A DNA stretch of 64,000 nt. Source: Usnea hakonensis (lineage: Eukaryota > Ascomycota > Lecanoromycetes > Lecanorales > Parmeliaceae). The stretch spans positions 54,055 through 118,054 of the forward strand of contig BLJB01000383.1 of assembly GCA_013423325.1 (NCBI GenBank), given 5' to 3'. The notes beneath the pieces are model-generated. The model ran no database searches. It saw nothing but the letters and a program-made list of their open reading frames with translations, and was not told the DNA's origin. Below, in pieces: positions 34,404 to 45,400 of the stretch (positions are counted from its first letter, which is position 1; the number at the start of each line of letters is the position of its first letter). Position numbers and translations under genes: made by a program.

Positions 34404-37400
34404 CTAACCCTCCATCCCTTCATCTTCCTCGCTTTCCGCCTCGCTCTCTTCCGCGTCTCCCACATCAAAGTCAGCGTCAGCCTCAGCAGCTGTTCCTTCG
34501 GCCTCTTCAGCCTGAGACACTTCTTCACCATCAGCATCTTCCATTTCCTCGTCGCCTTCTCCGTCTTTTTCGTCATCTTCATCTTCGCCATTTTCTTCCT
34601 TCCCTGATATGTTGACCTTGTTTCCACTTTTCACGCGTCGTTCGTCCTCCTGTTCCGATTCCGACTCCGATTCCGACTCAGCCTTAGCCTCTTGGGCTTT
34701 CTTGACCTCGTCGCTAAGCCTCGTCCGTCTAGGCGTAGCAGACGTCGCTCGATGCGGGCGGCCCAAAGTGCTTGGGGTCGTAATTTTACCCTTGCCAATT
34801 CCCAGCCCAGTGACAGCCCTTCTCATGGTAGGTGGAGCACTAGGTGTACTTGGCCCATTCAATGCAGACTTGCGTGGACCTCCTCTCCATCCACCCCGTC
34901 GAGGGCGGCCGGTACCAGGGATTGGTGGGAAGACTTCGTATCGAGTGGGTGGGATAGAGGGAGTGAGCTGCAGTGATGGTGTATTCGAGACACCATTGGG
35001 TATTGGAGACTGCGGTATCTGCTTGGCAGGTGTAGTTTTAGATGAGGAACGATTTAGATGAGGGGTTGAGCCGAGCTGGGCGTGGAGTTGTGCAAGTTGT
35101 GGGTCCATCTGTTCGGCAGCATTGGAAGAATCGCTAGCATCCCCGTTGATTTTGGGTTGGCTGTCGTCGGCGTCAACAATGGCGCTCTCAGTAGCTTTAC
35201 TTGCGGCCCCGTCGGCGGCTAGGGCATGAGCCTTAGCAGTCTGCTGTACGCCCTCTTCTGGCGCCACCCCAGTATCCTCTTCTTCGTCTTCTCGAGGCGC
35301 AATAGTCGGAAGCGCTGGAGCAGTTTCATAGTGCGCGAGATTATTGCGGCCCATAATGTATGGAGTCCAGACCAAGGCATCGCGATTGATGTTGACGTAT
35401 CGCTTGCTCTCCCAATCGTCAATGCATTGCCGAAAGTAATCGTTGTCGAGCCTCAGAGCGTATGAGTGGGTGATTGGATCACGGACGAGCGCCCTCAGAC
35501 CTTCCAATGCAGCGACTATATCGTCGGCCGTCAGGCCAGTCCGCTGTGAAAGTTCGACAATGCTTATCGGATCCTTCTTGTCAACCAGTTCGTACGAGAG
35601 GACGAGACGCCAGTAATTACGGTAGGACACCAACCCCATGTCAGAAAGAGGCTTTTCAGGAGACCCGGTTTTGCCTTCGACGAGAGTGAGGAGGTAAGAA
35701 AAGCTAATTAGAAGATTACCGTATCCCTTGCGTTGGTGTATCGGAAGGGTGAGGATGCAGGACACATTATTGAGGCTGCTGGGTCGCTTCTCCTTGGAAA
35801 AGTAGCCGACAAAATGACATCCATATTCGTCATATTCAGTCATGACATAGAATAGGAAAGGTTCCACGTCGTAGTAAAGGGTCTTTGATCCGAGGAAGAG
35901 TTTGGCGAGTAGACAGAGATTTTGACAATAGACTGGATTCTTACGGCCGTCAACTTCGAAGACGGATATAGAGCCATCTCGGTAGATTTCATCTCCGGGG
36001 GGATGTTTCGCGGGGCATTTTAGCTTATGCCGCCATGCAACAAAGTCGGAATTCATGTACTTTAGACAGAACTCGCAAATGTATAATGCACGGTTCCGAC
36101 TGTATTCCTCTGGATACGGTGCAGCATACCAAGTTTCTATCTCATATCCACCAAAGTTGACGCACTTGATCTTACTTGGTGGGCCCGCCAATTTTTGGGT
36201 TCGGGCCTTTGTTTCGCCCTCGGCTTCAGAAGCTGCAAGCTTTTGTTTCCAATCATCTTCAGCTTTTTGACGGGCTTCATTAAATTTCGCCCGATCAGCT
36301 TGCAAGGGCAGGGTTCTTGACGTGTCAGCGTCAGCTTCGGATAAGACTCCACCGTAAGGTTTGGATTTTAGTTCATCATTCTCACGTTCGTGGAACGCGT
36401 AGAAAGGTGTTGCATACTGCGTGGAAATTACAGGTGCTGGTCGCTCACGCTCCCGTTGAACTTCGGCCGTCGACTCGCGCGGCCGCGGTTTTTTCTTTTT
36501 GGATTTTGCTTTCAGCCGAGCGGCTAGATGTGCAGGGTCCAAATGAAAAGATAACACAATACTTCCTCTGTTTCTCTTAATAATTGATGCAGACCCACGG
36601 CCATAGTCTTCTGATCTTCGTCTTCTGGAAGATCTTGAAGATCTTGATGGTCTTGCAGAAGTGTCCGCATCAGCGTCGTCTGCATCTCCAGCTTCGTCGA
36701 CCTCGTCCTCGTCGTCAGTTAAGCCACCTTGGATGAGACCCGCGGATTCTAAATCTCTAGCTAACACACTGTTCTTCCTTGATCGTTTCTTAGGCTCTTC
36801 GTCTTGCTGTTCGGATGAGGCTTTGCGTTTTCGCAATGAGCGAGAGCCATCCAGAGGGTCGTCTTGAAGAATGAGATTATTGAAGACATTGTGAGAGCCA
36901 GGTCTTGAGCCTCCTCGTGTCTGAGGCAATAGATCCCTGGTGAACTTGGTAGCTGATGATGTTCGCCGTGAGACAGCTCCAGGAGTTGAAGGTTCAAGAG
37001 CGTTGTCAGTGCATTCGGGGCATCTCCAATCCAAAGGATCTGATAGTTGTGAGTTGTCACTAATTGCGAAGAGGGAAGTGCCAAGTCTTGTCTTACCTTC
37101 GCTTGACTTGAATGATTTGGCGTCGCGGGCACATTGCCGATGCGCTGCAGGCTCGTGGTTAGCTCGGAGTTTTAGGAACAACCGGGAGATCAACATAAAG
37201 CTTGTTCCCAATTCCTGAATATCAAACATTCTTTGTTACTTACAGTTATCTCCACAAACACAGCAAGCCATGTATTCTTCAAAGTCTTCGCTGGGGTCAT
37301 TTTCTTCATCATTACCGCAAAATCTGTTTTTTCGATCAGTTTCTGAAAAAAGGTTTTCATCTCCTCAAGAAACATACATGCAGTTGTTGCGGTTCGCAAC

Positions 37401-37826
37401 TTCCACCGAGGCACCTGATGCGCCCTCGCTTGCGGCCTCCCATTGCTCGGCCATCATGGACTCTGCATCACTCGAAGCCTTGTCTGAGTCATCTTCTTCC
37501 GCAGCACTGCTTTCCTCCGCATCCGACGCAGATTCCTCCACTTCACTCTCTTCATCCTTTGCCCTTTTTCTGGTTCTTGCGGGACTTCTGATTATTGGTC
37601 TTTCATCAATGTCCTCTTCTTCCTCGTCGTCGCTGTCAAGCTCCACATCTGGATCAGAGTCTTCCTCTTCATCCTCTTCATCTTCCTCATTTGCGCCTGC
37701 GGTTGGCGTTTCTGCATTGCCTTCGTCCGTCGACTGATCGTCGCCCTCGGCATCCATATCGCTGCTTACAGCATCATATACCATACTGCGCGTCCGAGTC
37801 TCCAACGGCGCTGCCACCGCGGCCAT
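34404..37826 (-). CDS. SAS3: MYST-family histone acetyltransferase with PHD finger, 1,070 aa
   Basis: Exons 37378-37826, 37244-37323, 37097-37144 and 34404-37039. The N-terminus is very acidic. A PHD-type zinc finger is split over four exons: NNCIFCGND, ACCVCGD, SHRQC and WRCPEC (about residues 147-200). Basic and Ser-rich linkers follow. The MYST domain runs from about 480: KIKCVNFGGYEIETWY, C2HC zinc finger (C514, C517, H530, C534), catalytic NVSCILTLP (Cys about 620), acetyl-CoA loop QRKGYGN (about 628-634) and catalytic Glu in SPEKPLSD (about 654). A long acidic tail ends it. Family members acetylate histone H3 (NuA3/Sas3, Mst2) or H4; the H3 type is favoured by the PHD finger but not proven. 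The intron 37040-37096 is 57 bp with no stop, so retained-intron protein is also possible. Confidence 0.92.
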
Positions 37827-38679
37827 TGTCAACACAGTAGTCGCCAGCGTGGCTGCAGCTTGACTGCGCTACCACAGTCCGATATTATAACATGTTTTCC
37901 CCCTCGTAGACCGTATCAACCACGAAAGACAGGTAGGATGGGTTTCTCGACTCGAGAATTCCGTTGGGCTCAGGCCAGCGACGGCTCGTTATCTTCGACC
38001 ACAACCATCCAAATTGACACCTTCGGGCTTCCGTGTGCACAGCTTGTTGTTTTGGACCTTTGTGGAGCGAGAGCAAGATTGGATGCGATGATGAATGTGA
38101 TCTGTCAGCAAAGTTTGCCTTGGTCCCAACAGCGGTCGTCGCGCAGATTCTTGGCAGTAGACTCGTGCTTTGGGGCAGATTCAGGACTTGAACGGTTCGT
38201 TAGGATAGTGCGACGCGTGAAGAGGCCTCAATCGAGCTGAAAAGGTGATCGTAGACGCTGGGAAGCTACTTCACTACCGCCCCTGCAATGAAATGAGGTT
38301 CTACCGTGGCCAAGCTCGCGCTGACTAGTGGTATTTTACCCCACCGCAGCGATTTCTTCTATCTTGACCACAAAGGCTTTTGAAGGAAAGTCACCGCTGC
38401 AAGACTTGTTAGGAGGATTGAGATCGTAATTTGTTTCCGCAAAAGTACTTTGTCAAAGTCATTTTCTGAGACAGTATCGCTGGCTCAGGATCCAGTTGAT
38501 CTGTAATTTACCGGTAATAATCGTATTAAGAACTAAGCCCAAACTTCACATCACGGCAAACTCGACCTTTCAACACAGAACCCTCAAACGCCGTCAAGCT
38601 GCTCTGCATGCAGTAGAACCATCACGAGTCTCGTAGAAGTCTCAGATCCTACTCATCGATTTCTGAACTCTTATCCAAC
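37827..38679. promoter_or_regulatory. Divergent promoter region between MYST gene and complex I MWFE gene
   Basis: 853 bp between two genes transcribed away from each other, so it must hold both promoters. No TATA box or binding site could be assigned with confidence. A 126-codon plus frame (37860-38240) has no family match and is treated as chance. Confidence 0.5.
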
Positions 38680-39097
38680 ATGGGAGTCCCGTTCGAAGCT
38701 CTACTTCCCTACGGAATCATGCTTGTCGTACGAAAGCCCGTCCCCCCTTCAACAAGCACACAGATTCTAACAAATCATCTAGATGTTCGGCATCTCAGGT
38801 GCGGGCCTCTCAAAAATCAGACACATGCAAAACGGAGGGAAGAGAGGAAGACATTCCATAGATCAATGGGATCGCCAGAGTGCGCATCTCCCTTGGGGCA
38901 GCACCGACTCTAGCTTACACAGTTCGGCAGTGATGGATCGGGACAGGAGATTGACGGGATTTCTACGAGGGCAAACGGACGAGGTGGTGGCACCTCTAGG
39001 ATTCGAGCTCAATAATCCGTGGCGGGTATGCAGTCTCTGCCCCTACAGAAGCCACGCACTCACTGACTTTAGACAGATGGAGTCGCGCATATTCTAG
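38680..39097 (+). CDS. NDUFA1: NADH:ubiquinone oxidoreductase MWFE subunit (9.5-9.8 kDa), 86 aa
   Basis: Four small exons, 38680-38727, 38783-38879, 38931-39025 and 39077-39097, with introns of 51-55 bp in agreeing phases. The protein starts MGVPFEALLPYGIMLVMFG, a single membrane segment, then GAGLSKIRHMQNGGKRGRH, RDRRLTGFLRGQTD and GFELNNPWRMESRIF. This matches the fungal MWFE subunit of complex I, an accessory inner-membrane subunit needed for assembly. The last exon encodes six residues; the acceptor five bases upstream gives the wrong frame. The stop lies 49 bp from the tail of the convergent N-acetyltransferase gene, so the two transcripts probably overlap at their 3' ends. Confidence 0.95.
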
Positions 39098-39146
39098 CTC
39101 TATACTCACCCAACAATCTACAACCCAGACACACCACCTTCACCCG

Positions 39147-40121
39147 TCACCCTTTCAACTCTGAGACCATCCCCCTAATACCCCTCCTCTCCTCCTCCGT
39201 CAACCTCACCCCAAAAATCTCCTCCAGCGCCCTCACCCTCTCTCCCTCCCCCCAACAAAACCTCAAAACCTCCGTCCCACCCTCCCCCTTCCTCTTCACC
39301 TCTCCCCCACTCAAACTCACTGTCCCCACCACCTCCCCCCCCTCAATCACCATCTTCACAACCACCACCCTCTGCGTGAACCAACTCTTCGGACACTGAC
39401 TCGTCCAAAAACTCATCACCTCATAATCCTGCGGCAAAAACTCCACCTCCGTAAAACAATACACATTCACCCACTCCTCCCCCCTCCCCCCACGATACTG
39501 ATACAACCAAATCCCCTGCCCCTCATCCTCACACTCCTCCACGCCCCCCCACACAACCCTCACCTCCGCCTCTCCAATATACCTCCTCCCTCCACCCGCC
39601 CTATCCAAAACCATCGGCTCCACAGGCCCATTCCCTCCAAACCCCACATCCAGCATAACCCTGACCCCCCCCACCCTCACAACATTAACCATATGCCCGA
39701 ACCCTTCCCACCCACCCTTCCACACCCTACCCCCCACCCCCCAGACCGTAAATCCCAAACTCCTTAACACGATTCCGAGAAACGTATTCGTTTCCATACA
39801 ATACCCGCCCCGGCGGCGCGTTACTATTTTATCGAAGAGGGAAGATGGGTCGAGCGATATGCTGTGGTGGGTGGAGTAATGGAGGCTTAGGTTCTCGAAG
39901 GGGATGGTGGCGAGGTGGTGTCTTTGGAGGGATGTTAGAATGGCGAGCGTGGTTTCGGTGGAGGCTTCTTTGGCGATGATGGCAGGAGGAGGGTAGAGAT
40001 TTGGTGGGAGTTCGATGCGTGCGAAGTACTGCGATAGTTGGGTGGGGGTGTAGGTTGGTTTTTGGGATTTTGGTTCTTGAGTTGTAGGGTTGGGGTTGAG
40101 ATTGCTGGTGGGTGCTGCCAT
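39147..40121 (-). CDS. Arylamine N-acetyltransferase, 324 aa, single exon
   Basis: One exon from ATG 40121. After a polar N-terminus, the NAT fold begins at QLSQYFARIELP, then HHLATIPFENLSLHY. The catalytic triad is present: Cys108 in RRRGGYCMETN, His143 in GFGHMVNVV and Asp158 in LDVGFGG. The C-terminal half has the usual beta-rich lid, with FWTSQCPKSWFTQRV. NAT moves an acetyl (or malonyl) group from its CoA ester to aromatic amines and hydrazines. In Fusarium, a member detoxifies 2-aminophenol from plant benzoxazolinones; that role here is only a possibility. Third codon positions are strikingly C/T-rich on the plus strand (purine-rich on the coding strand). Confidence 0.93.
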   Translation of the reverse strand: MAAPTSNLNPNPTTQEPKSQKPTYTPTQLSQYFARIELPPNLYPPPAIIAKEASTETTLAILTSLQRHHLATIPFENLSLHYSTHHSISLDPSSLFDKIVTRRRGGYCMETNTFLGIVLRSLGFTVWGVGGRVWKGGWEGFGHMVNVVRVGGVRVMLDVGFGGNGPVEPMVLDRAGGGRRYIGEAEVRVVWGGVEECEDEGQGIWLYQYRGGRGEEWVNVYCFTEVEFLPQDYEVMSFWTSQCPKSWFTQRVVVVKMVIEGGEVVGTVSLSGGEVKRKGEGGTEVLRFCWGEGERVRALEEIFGVRLTEEERRGIRGMVSELKG

Positions 40122-40541
40122 TTTTTTATTTGTGGATTGTTAATGATCTGGTTGGTGTGGGGGGTGGGATGGGAGAGGGATGGTCATGGCTGTTGTTTTT
40201 GTTTTTTGTTTCTAGTGGGGTTTTGGAAAGGGAAAAGGCGCATGATGGGAGATGTTCTTCTCAGAGGGGTAGGGGGGGGGCGGAGGGAAGCGTATCTGCT
40301 CGAATTTAGCTAGCAATTGAGAAAGGGGGCCATCGTCCGTCATGTGTCCTCTAGACTGATTGAGGGGACTCACTTACCTGAGTAACTCGAGCGCAGCGAG
40401 TACTTTAGTCGGGGCGACGGCTAACGACCCGTTGACTAGAACACATACAGAATTGCTTAAAAGGATTTTATGCCCTAGATCTTCTCGCTCTATGACTGGA
40501 ATATTTACAAGAGGTGCAAAGCGCGCAATAGCCTCGTATCC
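40122..40541. other. Intergenic DNA
   Basis: Promoter of the N-acetyltransferase gene and 3' flank of the DUF3429 gene. GT-rich from 40140 to 40280. No gene. Confidence 0.5.
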
Positions 40542-41724
40542 CTACTCCTCTTCCTCCTCTTCATCCTCATCTGCCTCCTCATCCCCCGCAGCGATTCTTG
40601 ATCTCTTATACCGCTCTTCGGTCTCCATAGCACCCAATTGCATGTCCCTGAGAGCCTTGACTCTGTCAGCCGGGCTGGGAAGCTTGTTGATCTGGTCTGC
40701 AATCTGTCCCCTGCCGATCAAGCTGGCCACGATACTGGCGCCTACTATGAACGTGAGTACGAAGCGGTAGGTCGAGAACCAATGCGGCGCCCATCCTCTG
40801 ACGACGGCTCTTGCGTCTGCAAAGTATAGAAATGTGAAAGCGCAGAACTGGGAGATGAGGGCATATTCCACAGGCAGTAGAATGGTGGGCCACGCAACTG
40901 CCGGCGCAACGACTCCGTAGGCGTATCGTGGATAGCCGTGCACGCCACCGTATTTAGCCCACTCTAGGCCCCAATGGATTGCTCCCAGGAAAGACAAAAT
41001 CTGTGCATGTCAGCGGGCGAATGGCGTTGGCTAGACGAGGTACCGAGTGCTCACCACAGCCCCATAGCCGACCTGCAACGGCTCAATAATATGTAAGAGT
41101 TGCTCGGCCACATGTGGAGAGAATAGGAAGCCCGAACCGGTTTCGGAGGCATGATTGATATCAAAGGCGAGATAGACGGTTGAGAGCGAGGTAGCGAGGT
41201 AGGGAAGCACGCCTGCCATCCCTATGATGAGAGCTTCTCTAGGGACCTCATCCAGAGCAAAGGTTGCCTTTATGACTTGCTGCAATCATTGCCATCAGTG
41301 CCTTGCCCAAAGGCCTATCAGAGCTGAAACTCACAAGATCAGACTTGACACCTGCTAACATGTCTTCATCCTTCTCCACCTCGTCGATTCCCTTCTCATG
41401 GAAGAGCTCATGAACAGAGGACGTGCCCGACACCTCCTCGGGATGTGGTACAATCTTCTCATATTCCACTTCTTCCTCATGCTTCTTGTCAATCTTGTCG
41501 AAAGGGGTCCCTGGATGCGTAGCATATCGCTGAAGTGATGTAGTGAAAGGCTTGTGGGCTACCAATGCCAACGGTTTCGAGTTCTGGACACCGACCAAGC
41601 GAGATTTTGGTTTCTGAAGAGTGGACGCGTATGTGAGGCCTGATATTGTCCGGGCACCAGTGCATGATACATAGCGATGGGATGCCCGGGAAAGGGAGGC
41701 AGCACCCCCAGATCGCAGCATCAT
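40542..41724 (-). CDS. Mitochondrial inner-membrane DUF3429 protein (TMEM69-like), 357 aa
   Basis: Exons 41335-41724, 41055-41279 and 40542-41000 with introns of 55 and 54 bp. The N-terminus (MMLRSGGAASLSRASHRYVS) is basic with no acids, a typical mitochondrial presequence. An acidic linker is followed by the DUF3429 membrane domain of about five helices: PREALIIGMAGVLPYLATSLSTVYLAF, LSFLGAIHWGLEWAKYGG, AVAWPTILLPVEYALISQF, AFTFLYFADARAV and FVLTFIVGASIVASLIGRG. The C-terminus ends in a run of Glu. The family is found in bacteria and mitochondria and its biochemical function is unknown. Transcribed away from VPS13. Confidence 0.88.
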
Positions 41725-42464
41725 GCCGACTAAGCTCAGACAACGAAGATCTAATTCCTATATCTCACTGAGTACGATGACGGTCGTCAATGGGTTGTGA
41801 AGATGGGTCGAGGTGGAGGGGAGAACGAGCTTTGGAAACATTACCTTCCGCAGCTGCCAAAGTGCCAAGTGAAAGCTCGGCGCCAAGTATTTTTACAACT
41901 AAGCCCAAAAGGGTTAAAGGATATCGGGTAGTACGTCACAGACGGGGAACGGTTGTTTACCTACCTACCTGTCAAATAGGTGGTATCATATTCTGCGCGT
42001 GGCCTTCAATAACGTGCAGTTCATAGACTTTAACGAATCTGATGTGTAGGCAATATTTGTCTCTGAAGAATCAGGGAATAGTATCATACCTCAAAATTAA
42101 TTATGAAACCACAAGAGCAGAAATAAAAATCTCTAGTAGTTTAATTCCCAGATTCTAGTTGGCGGCCTGGACCGTCAAACCAACCCCAGCGCTTCGCCAC
42201 GACGCTCTTGCCAATCAAGCTTCCTCTTCCTTTTCCTCCTCCTCTTCCTCCTTCTCCTCTTCCTCCATCATTACAGGAGATTCTTACACGCGGTAGTAAG
42301 CATCGTGAGCAACGCTGTCACCTTGCTTCATCTCCTCCGCCATGACTCGAAGAAGCAACGACTGAAGATTTTGAAACCATTTTACTCCCCCAAATCTCTC
42401 ATCCAGGCCTCCACTGAACCTACAACATTCGTTCCCGGCCGGGGGAAAGGCCACTACCGCCAAA
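41725..42464. promoter_or_regulatory. Divergent promoter region between DUF3429 gene and VPS13
   Basis: 740 bp holding both promoters. 42218-42270 is a pure pyrimidine tract (CTTCCTCTTCC type) about 200 bp before the VPS13 ATG, as often seen in fungal promoters. No further site assigned. Confidence 0.55.
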
Positions 42465-45400
42465 ATGCTCGAAGGTCTTGTCGCGAACCTGCTCAACAGG
42501 TTCTTGGGCATGTACGTCAAGAACTTTGATGCCAAACAGCTCAACGTGGGTATATGGAACGGCGATGTCAGACTACGGAATCTTGAGCTGCGACGAGAAG
42601 CTCTGGATCAGCTCAAGCTGCCTGTTAATGTCGTTGAAGGTCATCTCGGCCAACTGACCATGACGATACCCTGGACAAACCTGCGGGGCAAACCAGTCCG
42701 AATCAACATTGAGGATGTCTTCCTCCTCGCTGCCCCCAAAGAAGATGCAGAGTACAACGAAGAGGAAGAGATAGACAGGGCCAACGCGGTCAAGCTTGAG
42801 AAATTGGAGAACGCGGAGCTATTGAAGTCGAAGAACTCCGAGGGTCAAAGTCAAGAGGAGCAACAGAAAAGCCAGAGCTTCACGGAAAGCGTCACCACCG
42901 CCATTGTCGATAACCTACAAGTCAGCATCAAGAACATACATATTCGATACGAGGACTCCATTGCCGCACCAGGTCATCCATTTGCGTTGGGTTTGACGCT
43001 ACAAGAATTCAGCGCAGTGAGCACCGACAGGAACTGGAGGCCGAGCTATGTACAGTCCACATCTGATACCACGAATAAATTGGCTGTTCTCAATGCGCTG
43101 GCCTTTTACTGGAATACGGATGCCACACTCTTTGGTACTGGCAATGGACAGGAAGTCGGCCCGGAGGCACAAGGTGACGATCATGGAGGGATGATAGAGA
43201 AGTTCCGAGAACATGCGGGAGAGAGCGAAAAGCACCAGTACATGCTGAAGCCTGTCACTGGCCGCGCTGCGGTCGAGTTGGACAAGTCGGGCAAGATCGA
43301 CAAGCCAAAGATCAAGGCGCGTCTACTGTTCAACGAGCTAGGCTTTGTGCTAGATGACGATCAATACAGAGATGCCTTGATGATGGTTGATCTCTTCCAC
43401 TACTTTTTACGTCACCAAGAATACAAGAAACTCCAGCCCAAAAGCACGCCAAAGGAGGACCCCAAGGCATGGCTTCGTTTCGCGTTCCAAGCTGTGTACA
43501 CAAAGATTCAGGAGCGAAACCGACGGTCTTCCTGGGACTACATCAAGGAGCGACGAGATGATCGTGTACGCTATATCGAATTATTCAAGAAGAAAAAGAA
43601 GGAAGAAAAGATGGTCCCAGCCGATACTGAAGAGCTGGCCAAGCTTGAAAAGAAGCTCAGCTACGAGGACCTCCGTTTCTGGCGCTCCCTTGCTCGTAAT
43701 GAGCTTCGTAAAGAGAATGCTGGCGTCAAGAAACCTGCTCCTAAGCAGACCTGGACTCAGTGGGCCTGGGGCAAGAAACCGGAAGACGAGCACAAGGACG
43801 ACGACTCGACCATGACCGAGGAGCAACGCAAGGAACTTTACAGTGCGATAGATTGGGACGAAAAGAAGGCAATCGCAGATAGTGTAGACCTTCCAAGAGA
43901 AAGCGTCAAGCTGCAAGTCGAGTCTTCCCTCAAGACAGGCAGCTTCACACTGAAACGAGATCCTCATGGCAAAGCGACGGAAATTCTGAGCTTAATGTTT
44001 GATAACTTCCAAGCTAAAGCACTACAACGGCCAGACTCTTTCTTGGCTGATTTGAGTCTCGGAGGTTTGCGCATCAATGACGGAACGACAGAGGGAAGTC
44101 TGTTCCCTCAGATCGTCAACTTTAAGGATGCTACCGTTGGAAGCGTCAAAGGTTCAATCGAGGATGTCGCTGCTGAAGATGCACATCCAGAGCTGCAAAA
44201 GGCTAAAGCAAAAGCCGTCGAGGAGGCCTTGTTTCATCTTATATTCGAGCAGAACCCGCTTGACGAGAGCGCCGATTCAGCGCTCACGATGAATCTTAAA
44301 AGCATCGAAGTCATCTATAATCCCCGGTTCATTGTGGAGGTGGCGAATTTTTTCAAACCGCCCGAGAGGCATATGGAATCTATTGGGGCTCTGATGGAAA
44401 CCGCAGGTGCAACAGTGGAGGGCATCAGACAGCAGACAAGGGCTGGTCTAGAGTTCGCGCTTGAGGAACATAAGACACTGAACGCAAACCTTGATATACA
44501 AGCTCCATTGATCATCATTCCTGAAAGTATCACTGAAGAAAGCGCCCTGTGCTTGATTGTCGATGCAGGACATGTCAGCCTCAACAGCGAGCTTGTAGAC
44601 AAGGAGACCATGCGAGATATCCAGTCAAAACAGAAGAAACAGTACAGTGACGAAGACTTCCGGCGACTGGAGGGTCTGATGTACGATAAATTCTTGCTGA
44701 AGCTTGATTCAACACAGCTTCTCATAGGACCTGGTATCCAAGCTACTAAAGACCAGCTGAACGCCAAGGATGACCCCAAAAATATGCACATCATCGATCG
44801 AATTAATATCGACTTCGTACTCGAAACGTCAATCATTCCGAAAGCTACAGATCTGACGAAGACGAGGATCTCAGGCCACCTGCCAATCCTTCATGCCTCG
44901 ATATCAGACCGCAAGTACAAGAATCTGATGAAGTTAATCGACATTGCAATTCCTAAGTTTGAGACGGACGAATCACTGGATGGTCGCACAAAGGCACCTA
45001 CGGCCAAGAAAGCTTCCACGGAGAAGTCTAGGGCCGACGCTGTCATGGGTAGAGAAAGGTCAAAGTCAGTCTCAGCAAGCCAACACGATTTCGATGTGGA
45101 GGATGAATCAGATGATGAGGGCGATAAGAAAGCTGTACACACCTCAACACAGTCCGACGGCGAGGAGATCAATCTTCATCAGCGGAACTTTGAGTTCAAG
45201 TTCACCGTGGATAGGTTGCAGGGATCGTTGTATAGATCTGACGCTGAGGACCGCAAGGCAGATGAGCTGCTTGTAGAGCTCGTCGCCGAAAATTTTCAAC
45301 TCCAATTCTACCTTAGGCCTTACGACATGGTCGCCGAAGTACTCTTGAAGTCGCTAAACGTGGAAGACTACATTGATCAGGATCCTAGCCCCGATTTCAA

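Noticed and set aside
36940..37591. Plus-strand frames opposite the MYST gene
   Set aside because: Shadow frames of the acidic, Ser-rich coding sequence on the other strand.
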